Shown here one piece after another: positions 1 to 11,500 of a DNA stretch of 64,000 nucleotides (positions are counted from its first letter, which is position 1; every line of letters begins with the position of its first letter). This DNA is from Himantopus leucocephalus (lineage: Eukaryota > Chordata > Aves > Charadriiformes > Recurvirostridae), in assembly GCA_003993805.1 (NCBI GenBank), contig RSEF01000026.1, positions 2,982,586 to 3,046,585 of the forward strand, given 5' to 3'. The notes beneath the pieces are model-generated. The model was not told the DNA's origin. It made no database searches and worked only from the letters and a program-made list of their open reading frames with translations. A program made the position numbers and the translations under genes.

Positions 1-1826
1 TGCGATACGCTCCCAGGCGCTGGAAGGTCACAGCCTGCAGCAGCACGTGGGGCTGCAGAAATGCCGAGGCATTTATAAAAAAAAAATAAGCAAACTCCCC
101 TAAAAAAGCCGGAACTTTTATTTTTGGGGCAGGAAGCGTCTGTATTTCAGGGTAGTGACTCGATATCCGTTACAGCACCGGCGGATGCTGATGGAGCGGG
201 TTTGTCTGCTGGCAGCGAGAGGGGGACAGGGCTGGCTCAGCTGTGACTCAGCGGCCGGTGTCCCTGTGGGGTTGGGGACCTAACGGGGCCAGGGCAGCAC
301 ACACAGCCACGGCACATGGGGACAGCAGTGACAGAGGGGTCCTGGCGTTTCCCAGTGCCACGGCAGCTCTGGCAGCACGGAGGAGCTCTATTCCCAGCTC
401 TCTAGACAAAGAAAAATCCATCACTGAAGCCGTACAACAGCCTGCCCGCAAATCGATGCTGGGTCCCCTTTTGGGGAGGGTGGGCCGACTGCTGGCCAAA
501 GGGAAGCGCTGACCCCAAAGAGCATCTTCCCCCGACGGCCAGGACCAGCCGAGCAGAGCGGGGCATTGCTGTGCGTGCGATGGGCCAGTGGCAAGGTACA
601 GCAGTCCTTTCTGCTCCACAACCACATCTGTCAGAGGCGGTTCTAAGGAAGTTTCCTGTTTATGCAGACAAAGTCTGCTCGGGGACAATAAGAAGTGATG
701 CTTTCTGGCAGAAGAGCCAGCGCAGCCAGCGGCAGCAGGACCGCTCGGCACTGCTGTGTCGGAGCAGCCACCGGCGCTGGTACTGAAAAGCCCGGCGTTC
801 AGTAAACACGACTTCGAGCATCAGGAGTTCAGGCGAGGACACGGCCCCAGCCAGCGCCGGGATTTGTTGAGCCCCATTAGGTAACTGGAAAACTACAAGA
901 GCTCGGCTGGGTTTGAGAGGAAGGAGCGCAGAGAACAGGCTGCGACTGCCGAGGAGGTTGGTGGGAGCCGGGTGCTGGCGGGGTCGGAAGGATCAGCCCG
1001 TAGCTTCTTGCATCTCCCCCGAGACAGGAGGAACTGACTGACAGATCTACTGAAGATCAGTGAAAGAATGTCACAATGCACCATTCAAAGCACTCAGTGT
1101 ACTGAAATGTGATGCTGTTTCAATGCAAGTTTCTCTGAGAGCTAATACATATATTAAAAAAAAAAAAAAAGATACTGCAGACAATTGCCAATCCATTCTC
1201 AAGATTGCTGACAGCCATTCTCCAAGACAGGTCGAATTTAAGACATATTTTGGAAAGAAAGCTGGGTTGAAACCAGCTATTTTGTATTAGTTTGCTTTAT
1301 TTCTAAAATATTCCCTTTGCACCACCATCCACAGCGGTTACAGCAGTTTAAAGGCCAGGTTCAGCAAATGTGCTTTGACATCAACAGGTCTTCTGCTATG
1401 CTGAGGTCTCACACCCCTTAAATACACTACGGGATTGGCATCTAAACTGGTTTTCAATGCCAGACATCAGACACCACTAATCCTCACGATGTGAGACGAG
1501 GTGGACAGTTCACGGAGTTCCCTGCCCCTGCAGAACCAACACCGCAGTTTGTTTTCAGTTGGCCTCGGGGAACCCTGCCCAACGCAGCAGGCAGCAGCAG
1601 CCAGCCGAGGCCACAACCTCTCTTCTCCGCGGGCAGGAGCGATCCCAGCCACCGCAGCAGCTCCCCTGGGACGGAGCAGGGGGGAACACCTCAACCCACG
1701 ACAGTGCGCGATGGCTGCACACACCGAGTTGTACGTCCGACTGCACTCACACACGCGACTTTCCCCTCTGCGCATCTGTATATGTACACACCCCCCCCTC
1801 TGCCTCGCAGCACCGGCTACCTGTGC
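1..1826. other. Non-coding flank, no gene recognised
   Basis: Mixed-composition sequence with A runs near 79-87 and 1157-1170. Short frames on both strands show no family similarity and no paired splice sites with conserved content. The expected neighbour on this side, NUAK2, was not seen. Confidence 0.6.
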
Positions 1827-1831
1827 CGTGC

Positions 1832-2417
1832 TGTGCTGGTTTCGGCTGGGATGGAGTTAATTTCTTCATAGTATGGGGCTGTGTTTTAGATTTGTGCTGA
1901 AGACAGCACTGATAACACAGGGATGTTCTAGTTATTGCTGAGCGGCGCTTACACAGAGCCAAGTCAAAGGCTTTTCTGCTCCTCACCCCATCAGCGAGCG
2001 GGCTGGGGGTGCACAAAAAGTTGGGAGGGAACACCTCCGGGACAACAGACCCCAACTGACCAAAGGGGTATTCCATACCATATGTCATCATGCTCAGCAA
2101 TAAAACAAGCGTGGAGGTTGGCGGAGGGGCTGCTGCTCGGGGACTGGCTGGGCAGCGGTCTGTTGATGGTGAGCAATGGTTCTCACTTGCATCAGTTGCC
2201 TTTCTTGGGTTTAATGTCTCTTTGTTATTTTCCTTTTAATTTCAATTTATTATTGCTATTATTATTCTTTTATTTTAGTTATTAAACTGTTCTTATCTCA
2301 ACCCACAAGTTTTCTCACTTTTACCATTCCAATTCTCTTCCCCCGTCCCACTGTTGGGGGGGGAGCGAGTGAGCAGCTGCGTGGTGCTTAGTTGCCGGCT
2401 GGGGTTAAACCACGACA
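1832..2417 (+). mobile_element. Avian endogenous retrovirus solo LTR (586 bp)
   Basis: The element starts TGTGCTGGTTTCGGCTGGGA and ends GGGGTTAAACCACGACA, the boundaries of a common avian ERV LTR family. Inside are an AT-rich stretch and ATTAAAC near 2281, then the typical CTCAACCCACAAGTTTTCTC segment. No gag, pol or env sequence and no second LTR are nearby, so it is a solo LTR left by recombination. Flanks are CGTGC (1827-1831) and CATGC (2418-2422), which fit a 5-bp target duplication that has lost a CpG. The family name is not certain from memory. Confidence 0.85.
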
Positions 2418-2422
2418 CATGC

Positions 2423-5400
2423 CCAAGGCTGAACACCCAAAGGACTCCGGAGAAGAGAGGGGTTTGTCACCACCCGTCACCCCAAGAAGCAGCCGTTCAC
2501 CCCACCCAGCTGCCAAAGCTCACCCCCACCACCGGCCATTCCCATCAAAGGCCCCGTTCCGAAGGGCTGGTTTGGTCGTTGGGCTCAACGTCCCAGCGGA
2601 GGCTTTGCCTCGGACCTCCAGGCACAACGAGATCCATCCAGTATCAGTTTCAAAGATGGAAGCACTCGGCATCATCGGCTGAAAAGCACAGGCAACACAC
2701 ATCTGGGGAAAGAAACTCTGCAGCTATCTAATCTGTAGAGGTTCGACGCAGAGCTCGGGGAGCTGCAGCAGTGCAAGAGCAGGATTCAGCCCCACAGGCG
2801 TTTCCTTGACTGCCGCTCTGCAGCAGCATTAGACTATCTGCTTGGAGGACCTGAGAGCAGAATTCAGCTGCTGCGATGTGTTTGGACTCAGAGGTGATGC
2901 CTGTTCACGGGAATGAAACACTGGGGGAGATGCGTAACATCCTTTTCACTTCAAGTTATTTGCTGGATCCATATGTTTGGATTGCCAGGATCCCTGCACA
3001 ACCCAAAATGGCATTTTGGAGCCAGCCTGCCATCCCACCAGCGTGGTCCAGCACCACCTGGGCAGGACAGGCCCCCCTGGCTGCAGCAGGATGCCTGCGG
3101 GGAGGTGCTGGTCCAGCCTGGGCTCAGCCCATGGATGCCATCTGCCGTTCAGAGCACTGGGAGGAGAACGGGAGCCCGTCCAGCACAGCTCAGCCCAAAC
3201 AAGCACAGCACTGCTTAAAAACAACCAACCAACCCTACACACAGAGTCAGGGTGCCTCTGATTCACCCCCCTGCTCCCCAGTCTTGGCTCCCGCTCACAT
3301 CTCCATCACCCGGAGGGCGGGCACAGCCCTTTTCTTTCAAACAAAAGCAGATTATCTCCTGCAGCCTCCTATTTCCCACAGCAGCAGGAGCAACACAGCA
3401 AACAGGAATCAAGGTGCAGTTGTGAGAACCATCAGTGGAGAGATGTAATCCTCCGGCTTGTGTCTGCCAGCGTGCTGGAACTAGTGAATGCCACCATCAA
3501 GCCCGTAGAGGTAATGGGAACATCTGGAGGATTTCCCCTGCTCCTGGAGGGAATCTCAACCCACTAGAGGAGACTTCCCACGAGCCGAGAGGAGCCAGGG
3601 AAGGACTGCTGGCTCTCAGCGGCTGGGTGGTGGCTAGCAAGAAGGTGGCTGTTGCTGGAGTCCCACGGTACCTCCTTCCAGTCCTTGAGGAGCCTCAAAG
3701 CGACTTTAAATAACCTGGGGCTGCCGAACAGCTCGCAGCAGATTGCTGGGCACCTGTCATCCCCACGAGAGAGAGGTCCTCAGTCCAGAGGAGATCCATG
3801 GATAAGGCCCCAGAGAAGTCCAGCAATAGCAGGGGAGCCCAGGAGGGGTTGGGGGGTCAGGGATAGCATTGACCGAACCATTTTTGGGGTGCGAGTGCTG
3901 TGGATGGGACGCATGCTTACCTCGGTGTCCCTGCAATCAGGGCTTTTGCTTAGGGACATTCACACTGCATACGTGGGCACGTGGAGTAGACACTCAAATA
4001 GCCCATCCAGGGCAAGAGGTTGTAACATGCTCCGTGGGTCAGCGATCTCATTAAATCTCTTATTCTATGATTAATTAGCAGAGCTCCTCCAGCCCCACCT
4101 TGGGCTGCTCTGCCACCCAGCAGAACAGTTCAAAAGCACGCTTAAAAGTTTGAAACCTTTTCTTGAAATAAATAAAGAAGATTAGTTTGAAAACACAGCC
4201 GGGTTCCTTGAGCGGGGTCAGGCACCGGCAGAGCCCAGGAGACCCCTTCGCCACGTCGGGGACCAGGCTGAACTCCAGCCACCAGAATCAGAGGGGCCGT
4301 CCGGAGGCGGTGGGTCCCACAAGCAGAGCCCAGCCCAGGGCCAGGTCGGACCGACCCTCGAATCCTAGCTTTTGCCACTGACCACATAATTACGAATACG
4401 GCTCTTCTCACCTTCCTGCTGCCTGGTTACCCCTCTGTGTTTGCTAAGCCATTTACTGTCTGCTAGTAAAAACCAAATTACATTATTACCAGGGAAAGTG
4501 CTTCTGTTCTTCAGGTACAGAGGTCTCCGAGTGGGTGTTATCTGGCAGCACGGTGCAGTGGAGGCGTGCTGGAAGCATCTGAAGCCTTGGCAGCTGCCTT
4601 TCCCAGCAGGTTCTGGGGAGAAACCAGCAGACAGAGCAGGAGGTCGCTGCAGAGCCCGCTGCAGGTCACAGCGAGAGCTCACGGCTGCTCTCGGGAAGCC
4701 CCCAGCCCCTGAAATTGGGATAGACATGGAAGCAAACTCGTGGGAGAGCTGCTCGGGGTGGGAACTACACCTGGAAAAGTCCAAACAAGATGTAGGTGTA
4801 AAGCTTTTGTAAAATCTTGGCTCTGCACAGCACCACCATGGGGAAAAGCACCCCCAGTGCCGCAGAGCGACCTGCCGCTGGCTGGGGACACGCCAGGGAG
4901 CCTGTCTGGTGACGAGAGCTTGGGTTTCACTACAAAGGCAGCTGACCCAGACCTTCTTCCCTCTGTGCTTCGACTCGGAGAGCTCTTCTTTCTCTCCCTC
5001 TCTAAATGCTCGGCACATCCCCAGCTTTGATGACGGACCCCCCAGCCTTGTCCCCAGTCCCTGACATCTCTTCATTAAGCCCTAGAGCGGGTTTATTCCC
5101 ATGACGCTGCTTTGTCTGTCACTCTCTTCAGCCTTTCTGGAGGGAGAAAGCAAAGGATCGGCGCCCAGCTGTGCTGCAGCCAGACAAAGGGAGCAGATTC
5201 CTCCTCCCCTCGCTCAAGCTTAACAAAGCCAACACGGCAGCCCCCAGCCCTGAGCCTCGACCAGCGACCAGCGCGGCCTCGCTGCAATAAGCAGGGCTCA
5301 GGGCTAATGAGAAAGCAAGAGCAGAGGAGCATCAGGCTGTGCTGTGTGTGGGAAAGGTGCCTTAAGGACAAAGGAAAACACTTCATTAATAGCTAGAGAC

Positions 5401-6282
5401 TCTCGGCTGTGCAGAGGCGGCTGAAATGGAGATTTGCTGTGCCGGGAGACACGGGGTTCGTTCTAGAAGAGGAGAAGGCTCCCTCTCTCCCTGTGAGCCT
5501 CCTCCATCCTCCTCCAATTTTTACAGTTCAAAGGGATGTTTGAGGCAGCACCCCCAGGGCTGCACCCGCAGAGAGGGGTGCTCTCAGCACCTTCCCTCAG
5601 CTCTGCTATACCCAGCAGACCTTTAAGCATCCAGGGATGCTGTTAGAGAGAAATGCCTGTCCCCAGTGCCCCGCTCACCGTTCCCTGCGGCATCACCCCC
5701 CCGCAGACCTCCCCCCGGAGCCCTCCCCAACCGCACTATGTCACGGTTGTCTCAGTTGGGCTCCGTGCTCCTCAGCGGGGGCCTGGAGCACAACCCAGCA
5801 TTGCTGCGGGCAGCTCCTCCACCCCGGCTGGAGCTTCATTTCTGCATCAGGGGCAGAGCTCCTTTCTGCAATTAGACAGTTTCGTTTATACAACCTTCCA
5901 AAACATGGTGCGTAAACAAACAAAGCATCAGGACCACAGATGGGAACGTGACAGGGGATGGGGACAGACACTGTTGTGCCTGTGTAGGCAGCCAGGGACA
6001 AGCAGGTGGGATGTAAATAATTAGCGAGCAGGTTGTTAGCTGCAGAGTCAGTGCCTTTCCCCTTTCATCTGAGCTACGAGGCGCTTTGCGAGCAGAGAGG
6101 GGGGACTTGGAGCTGACAGGGCGGTGCTTCAAAGAGGAGCCACTTGCTTCACCACTTCCTACCAAATACCGAGAGAGGAACTGCCCCACTGCCCACGGCA
6201 GGGGCAGGAGCCAGCCCGGAGGAGTGGGGCTCATGGGGGATGCAGGCGGTAGGGTCGGTCTCTGCCCTCTGGCTCGCCTCTG
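2423..6282. other. Non-coding stretch between the two LTRs
   Basis: About 3.9 kb with no recognisable exon. It ranges from GC-moderate to Ala/Pro/Arg-coding noise. A segment near 4045-4080 ends TTATTCTATGATTA, which faintly resembles a CR1-type tail, but the upstream sequence does not match CR1, so it is not called. Confidence 0.55.
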
Positions 6283-6913
6283 TGTCCTGGTTTGAGCGAC
6301 ACAGGATTAATTTCTTTTTCAGTAATTTTACTTTTCAGTAAGGTCTCTTCTAATGCTCGGGAAAACTGCACTTTTAGAAGACTCTTGTGTCTGAAGTTGT
6401 GAAAATACTTACTTTATATCCAGCTATGGGATGCAGGTCTCAAGGTCTCTGTTTTTGAGCTCGCCACGTGCAGGGACGAGGAGGAGCAAGACCCGGGCAC
6501 TTGACCAACAGGGTTATTTCATACCATGAACAGCAGAGTCAATATAATTTAGAAAGTTTGCGGAGGAGTTCCCTCTCTTGTGTGATCGCTGCCATCCCGA
6601 GAACGTCTCACCCCGGTGCCGGAGGCCTGAGCCCTTCCCTTCCTCCCGATGCCGCAGCGCTCGCAGGGTCCCACATTGGCTGTCACTGCTGGGAGCGCAC
6701 GGCTTCTACGGACAGAATGGGCTGAGTATGATCCTTGTGTGTTTTATATTGGCACCGGGATCAATACAGGTTCTTCAGTGCTATTGTTAATTATCCATTC
6801 CTATTCTATAAAATCTGTTTATATTTCAACCCTCTGGCTTCCTTGGTTCCCCCGACTCCCCGTTCCCAGGTGAGGAGGGGTCATCAGGCGACAGAATAAT
6901 TTTCTAAACGACA
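6283..6913 (+). mobile_element. Second avian ERV solo LTR (about 631 bp)
   Basis: The element starts TGTCCTGGTTTGAGCGACAC and ends TTTCTAAACGACA, again TG...CA with the family-typical first 30 bases. It differs internally from the LTR at 1832, so it belongs to another family. No retroviral coding sequence is attached. The 5-bp flanks (CTCTG and ATAAA) do not match, so either a boundary is off or the insertion was rearranged. Confidence 0.75.
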
Positions 6914-6939
6914 ATAAATTGTGAGTTCCTCAACCCACA

Positions 6940-7475
6940 ACGCTCCGCCCGCCTGCCCGCCCCGGGGACTCAGCTCGGGGCAGGGGCACCCCTGGAGCGG
7001 CAGGGACCCAGCCCCGACCCCCCGGTCCCCCCCTCGGCCCCGGGCCGCCCCTGCCGTTGCCGCCGCCGCCGCACGGTGTCCTCGGTGCTCCGCAGCGGCG
7101 GGAGCGGGTCCGGCACCGGCGGAGCCCCGAAGCCGCCCCCGGCGCCCTCACGGAGGGGGTGGCACCGGGATCCCCCCTCCCCTCTGCCCAGGAACCGCTT
7201 TAAGAGAGGGATGGCGCGTCCCCACCTGCTCGGGACCCCCTCTGCCCCCCAGCCTGGGTCCCACCTTTTCATACGGGCACAGCCCAGAGCACGGACCGGC
7301 CTTCGCCGGGGGCTTCTCCGAATACAGCTTTTAATGGTGCATCTGCTACAAGCTGGAATTGTAACCCGACGGTTCGGACAGCCCCCCGCAAACTGCCCGG
7401 GAAGAACGAAACCAAAGAGGCGGCGATGGCTGGGGTCTCCGGTCGCCAAACCCCCACCCCCGGGGTGAGCGCACC
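6940..7475. promoter_or_regulatory. CpG island at the 3' side of KLHDC8A
   Basis: The stretch is very GC-rich with dense CpG and a short GCC repeat near 7057-7072. It begins just after the second LTR and overlaps the proposed end of the KLHDC8A 3'UTR. Frames on both strands stay open only because of composition, and none matches NUAK2, the neighbour expected on this side. It could be a promoter for an unseen transcript or a GC-rich UTR. Confidence 0.5.
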
Positions 7476-8366
7476 CCAGAACCAGAGGCAGGACTCAGTT
7501 TTGCTCCTTTCTCCCAGGGCTAAACAGGAGATCCCAAATCATTAGAGGAGCTAAAAAACACGTTGGAACATTGTAGATTGAGGCCATCTCTGCATGAAAC
7601 CCAGCAAAGGCAGTATCTCTGCTAGTTCTGTGCCGAAAGGTCTTCCCTCTAACCAAAACAGTCCCTTGGCCATCCATCCCTCCCAGGAGCATTGGCAGCC
7701 CCAGCTTCTGCCAACGTGACAGTCAAATGCTACAGGTTTGCAGGAAAAGCCTTGCTACGAAGGCAGAAGAACGATCCCCTGAATCTGGCTGCAGGTTAGG
7801 AGTTCCCCTTGTTGCAAGCCAAGGGGATCTGTGCAGGGAAGCACACGTAGATCCCAGGATGCTGGAAGAGGGCAACATCACAACAGCTCTCCCTGAACCA
7901 CCACTGACCTGTCCGGATACTCCTAACACCTCCGGACCCATCGCCTTTGGTAGTGGGTCAGGATGGCCGTAGGGAGACACTTGCCCATGCCCTGATCTCC
8001 AGAGTCCTTCTTGACAGCAGGAGACGCGGCACACCAGCGCTGTGAGCAGTTCCTTCATCTGGGTTTCCCCGTAGAGCTCTGAAGACAACTGGAGGGGACC
8101 CCCGACCAAAGTGCTCCTTCCCTCTGTGGGGCTGGAATGGCAGCGCCCCGGAGGGAGAGGAACAGCAGCCCTGGCTGCAGGCTCCTGCCGGCCACCGCTC
8201 CAGAGCAAGGCTGGGTTTAGCTACGGCAGAGCCGAGCTGCCAGGCTCCCAGGGTGGCTCGAGTGATGCTCACCCAGCTTCAGCGCTGCCGGGAGCCGCCC
8301 AGCACCACCACCACCACCACCGCTGGAGGCAGCGAGGGGCAGGGTCCTCCGCCGGGCAGGAGCCAG
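7310..8366 (-). other. KLHDC8A: KLHDC8A 3' untranslated region, probable extent
   Basis: Sequence after the stop codon has no further KLHDC8A similarity. The first good polyadenylation hexamer on the minus strand is ATTAAA at 7335-7330, which would give a UTR of about 1.05 kb ending near 7310. No AATAAA was seen on this strand between the stop and 6914. A short GGT/ACC trinucleotide run (8303-8321) lies about 45 nt past the stop. The end is an inference from the hexamer alone. Confidence 0.4.
7330..7335 (-). terminator. Candidate KLHDC8A polyadenylation signal ATTAAA
   Basis: ATTAAA, the commonest variant of the AATAAA hexamer, is read on the minus strand about 1.03 kb after the KLHDC8A stop. 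It is the first acceptable signal found there. The sequence beyond it turns into a CpG island. Confidence 0.35.
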
Positions 8367-8560
8367 CTAGGAATCGGAGAGGCAGAGGGCCTCCACGGCA
8401 TTGCTCAGGCCCTGGCTCACCCCGCCGACGGCCAGCAGGCAGTTCCGGACCACGATGCTGGAGCAGGCGCAGCGTGGGGTGGGCATGGGGGGCAGGCTCT
8501 CCCACTTGTTCTTCTCAGGATGGAAGGCCTCCGCAGACTCCAGGACAGTTGGCTGGTTTC
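8367..8560 (-). CDS. KLHDC8A: KLHDC8A last coding exon
   Basis: This exon encodes residues 288-350, starting NQPTVLESAEAFHPEKNKWE and ending VEALCLSDS, then TAG at 8369-8367. The acceptor is GCATCCAG before 8560. It carries the seventh Gly-Gly doublet (332-333), which in kelch propellers helps close the ring with N-terminal strands. Confidence 0.95.
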
Positions 8561-11500
8561 CTGGATGCACAAAACAAGGCACCGGGTCACCCGGGAAGCA
8601 CCGGCAAGCATCCCTTGTCTGCTCTGGGACAGCATCTGTACGCTGGACCCCATCATCCCCTTATGGGGTCCCTTTTCCCTGCTCCCTCAGGCCAGCCAGG
8701 GCCAGGATCTCCCCCACCTGTAATGATAACACAACTCAAATATGCTTTTAAAGTGTTACCACCATCCCCAGTACCTCACCTAGTCCCCCAGCCACAACGA
8801 CTCTGCCTTTCAGGTAGCCAGCCACGAAGTCTGCTCGCCTTTTCTTCAGGTAGAAGGAGCGCTCCATCTTCATCCAGCCACCTGGGAGGGACAGGACAGA
8901 CCGGGCATCGCAGGAGCGTCCGCTCCTGGGAAACCACCTGCCTCTCTGACCTCCTACTTGCTTGTGGAAGCGCAGTTTTGCTGCTGCACCTTGGGGTGAT
9001 AAAACCCCATGACACAGGGGTCAGCTTCCTCACCACCGTGTCAGGAGGGAGCTGTTGAACCCAGCTGCCTCAGGACCATAGTTTTCCCCCCTGCTGCCTT
9101 GACTTGTTCGTCTTCACGGCAGGCCTTCCTCTAGGCTGGGCTCAAGGCACCAGCAGTCCCAGGACTCAGCAGATGAGAGCTCTGCGCTCTGCAAGGACAG
9201 CAAAGCCCCAAAGCACAGCCTGGCGCACCACCCGTCCCGCTCCTCTGGAAAGGACAGAGCTGGGACAGCCCCCACCTTGTTCCATGTCAAACATGTCCAC
9301 GGTCCTCATGAACTTGGGCTGCCTGTAGAGCCGTCCCTGCCGCAGGCCCCCGAGGCTGAAGAGTTTGTCTTCTGTGGGCACGAAGCTGGAGAAGGCCCTT
9401 TTGTTGGGGATGTTGGGAAACTTGGTCCACGACCTGGTCTCTGTGTCAAAGACCTCGAAGGCATTGATAGCGTACTTGGACTGCCTTCCACCTGAGGCAG
9501 GGGAGATGGAAAGGAAAGGGTCAGCTTGGCTCACAGCACCAAGCCAACGGCAGCGGGAACCAGAAGAGCCTCCTAGGGCAGGCTGAGAGCGAGCTGCCCG
9601 CTCATATGATGTCCCCGGGTCTCAAGTCACCTGGATGAGGGCTGCTAAGCCAGGTAACTTCTCACCCTTGAGCTCCCTCTCCTTTAACTGCAGGTTCATG
9701 GCATGAAAACACATCATTTTCCAGTGCATCACACCCTCCGCTTCCCTCCGCACCGGCAGCAGCAGGTCGCTGGCACAGGAAGGTGTTTAGTATGCACCGG
9801 TTCAATCAAGACAAATTCACAGCAGAGCAGGGATCAGCGCTCAGGGAGCCTTTGCAATTCAGATGAGTTCAGCGCCAGTGCAAGCCAGCAAGCCCCGGCC
9901 TCGCTGCCGAGCCCCTGACGGAGCGGGAGAGCCAGAGCAGCTGCTGCTACCGCCGCCAAAGATGCGTATTATTCTTCCACCCATCAGAAGCAGATGAATA
10001 CAGCTATTCTCAGCTCAGATGCTCAGCGTGCCTTTGAAGGCAGAGCTTGTGCTCGCTACCGGCCCCACAAACTGTTCGCCAGCAGCAAGCAAACTGCAAA
10101 ATAGATCAAAGAGCCTTTTCTGGTAACCCCTAAAGAGAGCCAGGGCGGTGGTTTGAGCCAGACGCTGGTTTGAGCGAACTCCTGCGTTTTGTTCCCGATG
10201 TGCCATTTGGCCACAAGCTCACAGCAACGCTTCTCTGCCTTAGTTGCCCTTTCTATAACATAAGACTAATGAAAAATGTCCCCTGTAAAAGGTTTGGTTC
10301 AGCATTTCCCAGGTCTTTCCTCTGCCAAACGCAGCTTCACAAAGGGTCTGCGGTACTTTGCTGATAATACAATGCACAGAAGTATTTTTACTCACTAGTC
10401 GAATCCAAGGGCTTTTATCGCAGCTGCAGGACTGCAAACTGAGCAAAGACCAGCTGTACCCCCGGCTGCCAGCAGCCGTGGATGAGCCCAGGAGAGGGGA
10501 GGTTTCTCAGTGCTCAGAGCACAGAAGCTGCTGCCCAGCGGTGCCGAGGAGAGGAGGAGGAGGAGGAGGAGGAGGAAGGATTGCTTCTTACCCAGTACGT
10601 AGATCTTGGTGCCTCGCAGGAAGGATGTGGCAGCGTACCTGGGTGTGGGCATGGCCGCCAGCGACACCCAGATGTCCTTGAGCATGTCGTAGTGTTGCAG
10701 GTAGTTGTGCGGCCGCAGGTCAGATCCCATCCCGCCAGCCGCATAGACTCTGTAGTCTGGACAGGGCCAAGGAGCAAGAAAGCCCCACAAAATTATTATA
10801 GGAAAGCATCAGTAATACACCCCACCCCCCAAAAAAAAAAACGCACGTGCCATCAGATGACGTGGAGCACAACTGTTCACCCCTACCCGAGTCCCTGCGT
10901 ACGTCCTGAGCTCCCACCCCCGGGGCAGAGGGAAGGCACCAACGCCGATGCTCTTCCCCCGGCTCCCCCATCCGGGGGCTGCTGCTCCTCGGCTCAGCTC
11001 CTGCTTTGCCCCACCGAGGTCTGGCACAGGACGGCGGCTCTGCGACCCAGACCGGAGGGCTCAGGGCCGAGAGAAGGCACCGAGGCTACTTATTCCTCAC
11101 CAAATCCCTATCGGCTACATCCACCTCTGGCTAACGGCAAACCTGGCTCTCCAAAACAAATTCCTACCTGCACACCACCCACGTTATCTCCTTCAACAAG
11201 CATTTCACTCCACAGACAAGATCCAGGAGAGCGGTGACAGCAGCCTTGCCCTTGTGGGCAGCCTTACAAGGCAGCTGAGAAAGCAGAGCCCAGCCTGCAC
11301 GCTGCAAGGATTTGGGCAGCTATTTCTGTTCCTGGCCTCTCGCACCAAATTGACCCTGCCGTATCAGTCAGGCAAGCTTATGCTCAGAGAGGAAATCACC
11401 TCCGAGATGGTAAACATTATTTTTAAACATTCCTTGACGGTAACTTTTAAACCCACTTAAGCAAACAAACCAAGCAGCTTTCAAAGAAGCTGCCTGGAGA

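Noticed and set aside
3435..4080. Possible mobile element ending in a CR1-like tail
   Set aside because: Only about ten bases near 4060 resemble the CR1 terminal repeat, and the upstream sequence does not match CR1 or either LTR.
6940..7475. First exon of NUAK2 in the CpG island
   Set aside because: NUAK2 is the expected neighbour, but no translation here resembles its N-terminus or kinase glycine loop on either strand.
8111..9058. 315-codon open frame on the plus strand
   Set aside because: It is antisense to the last two KLHDC8A exons and reads through their introns; the protein has no family character.
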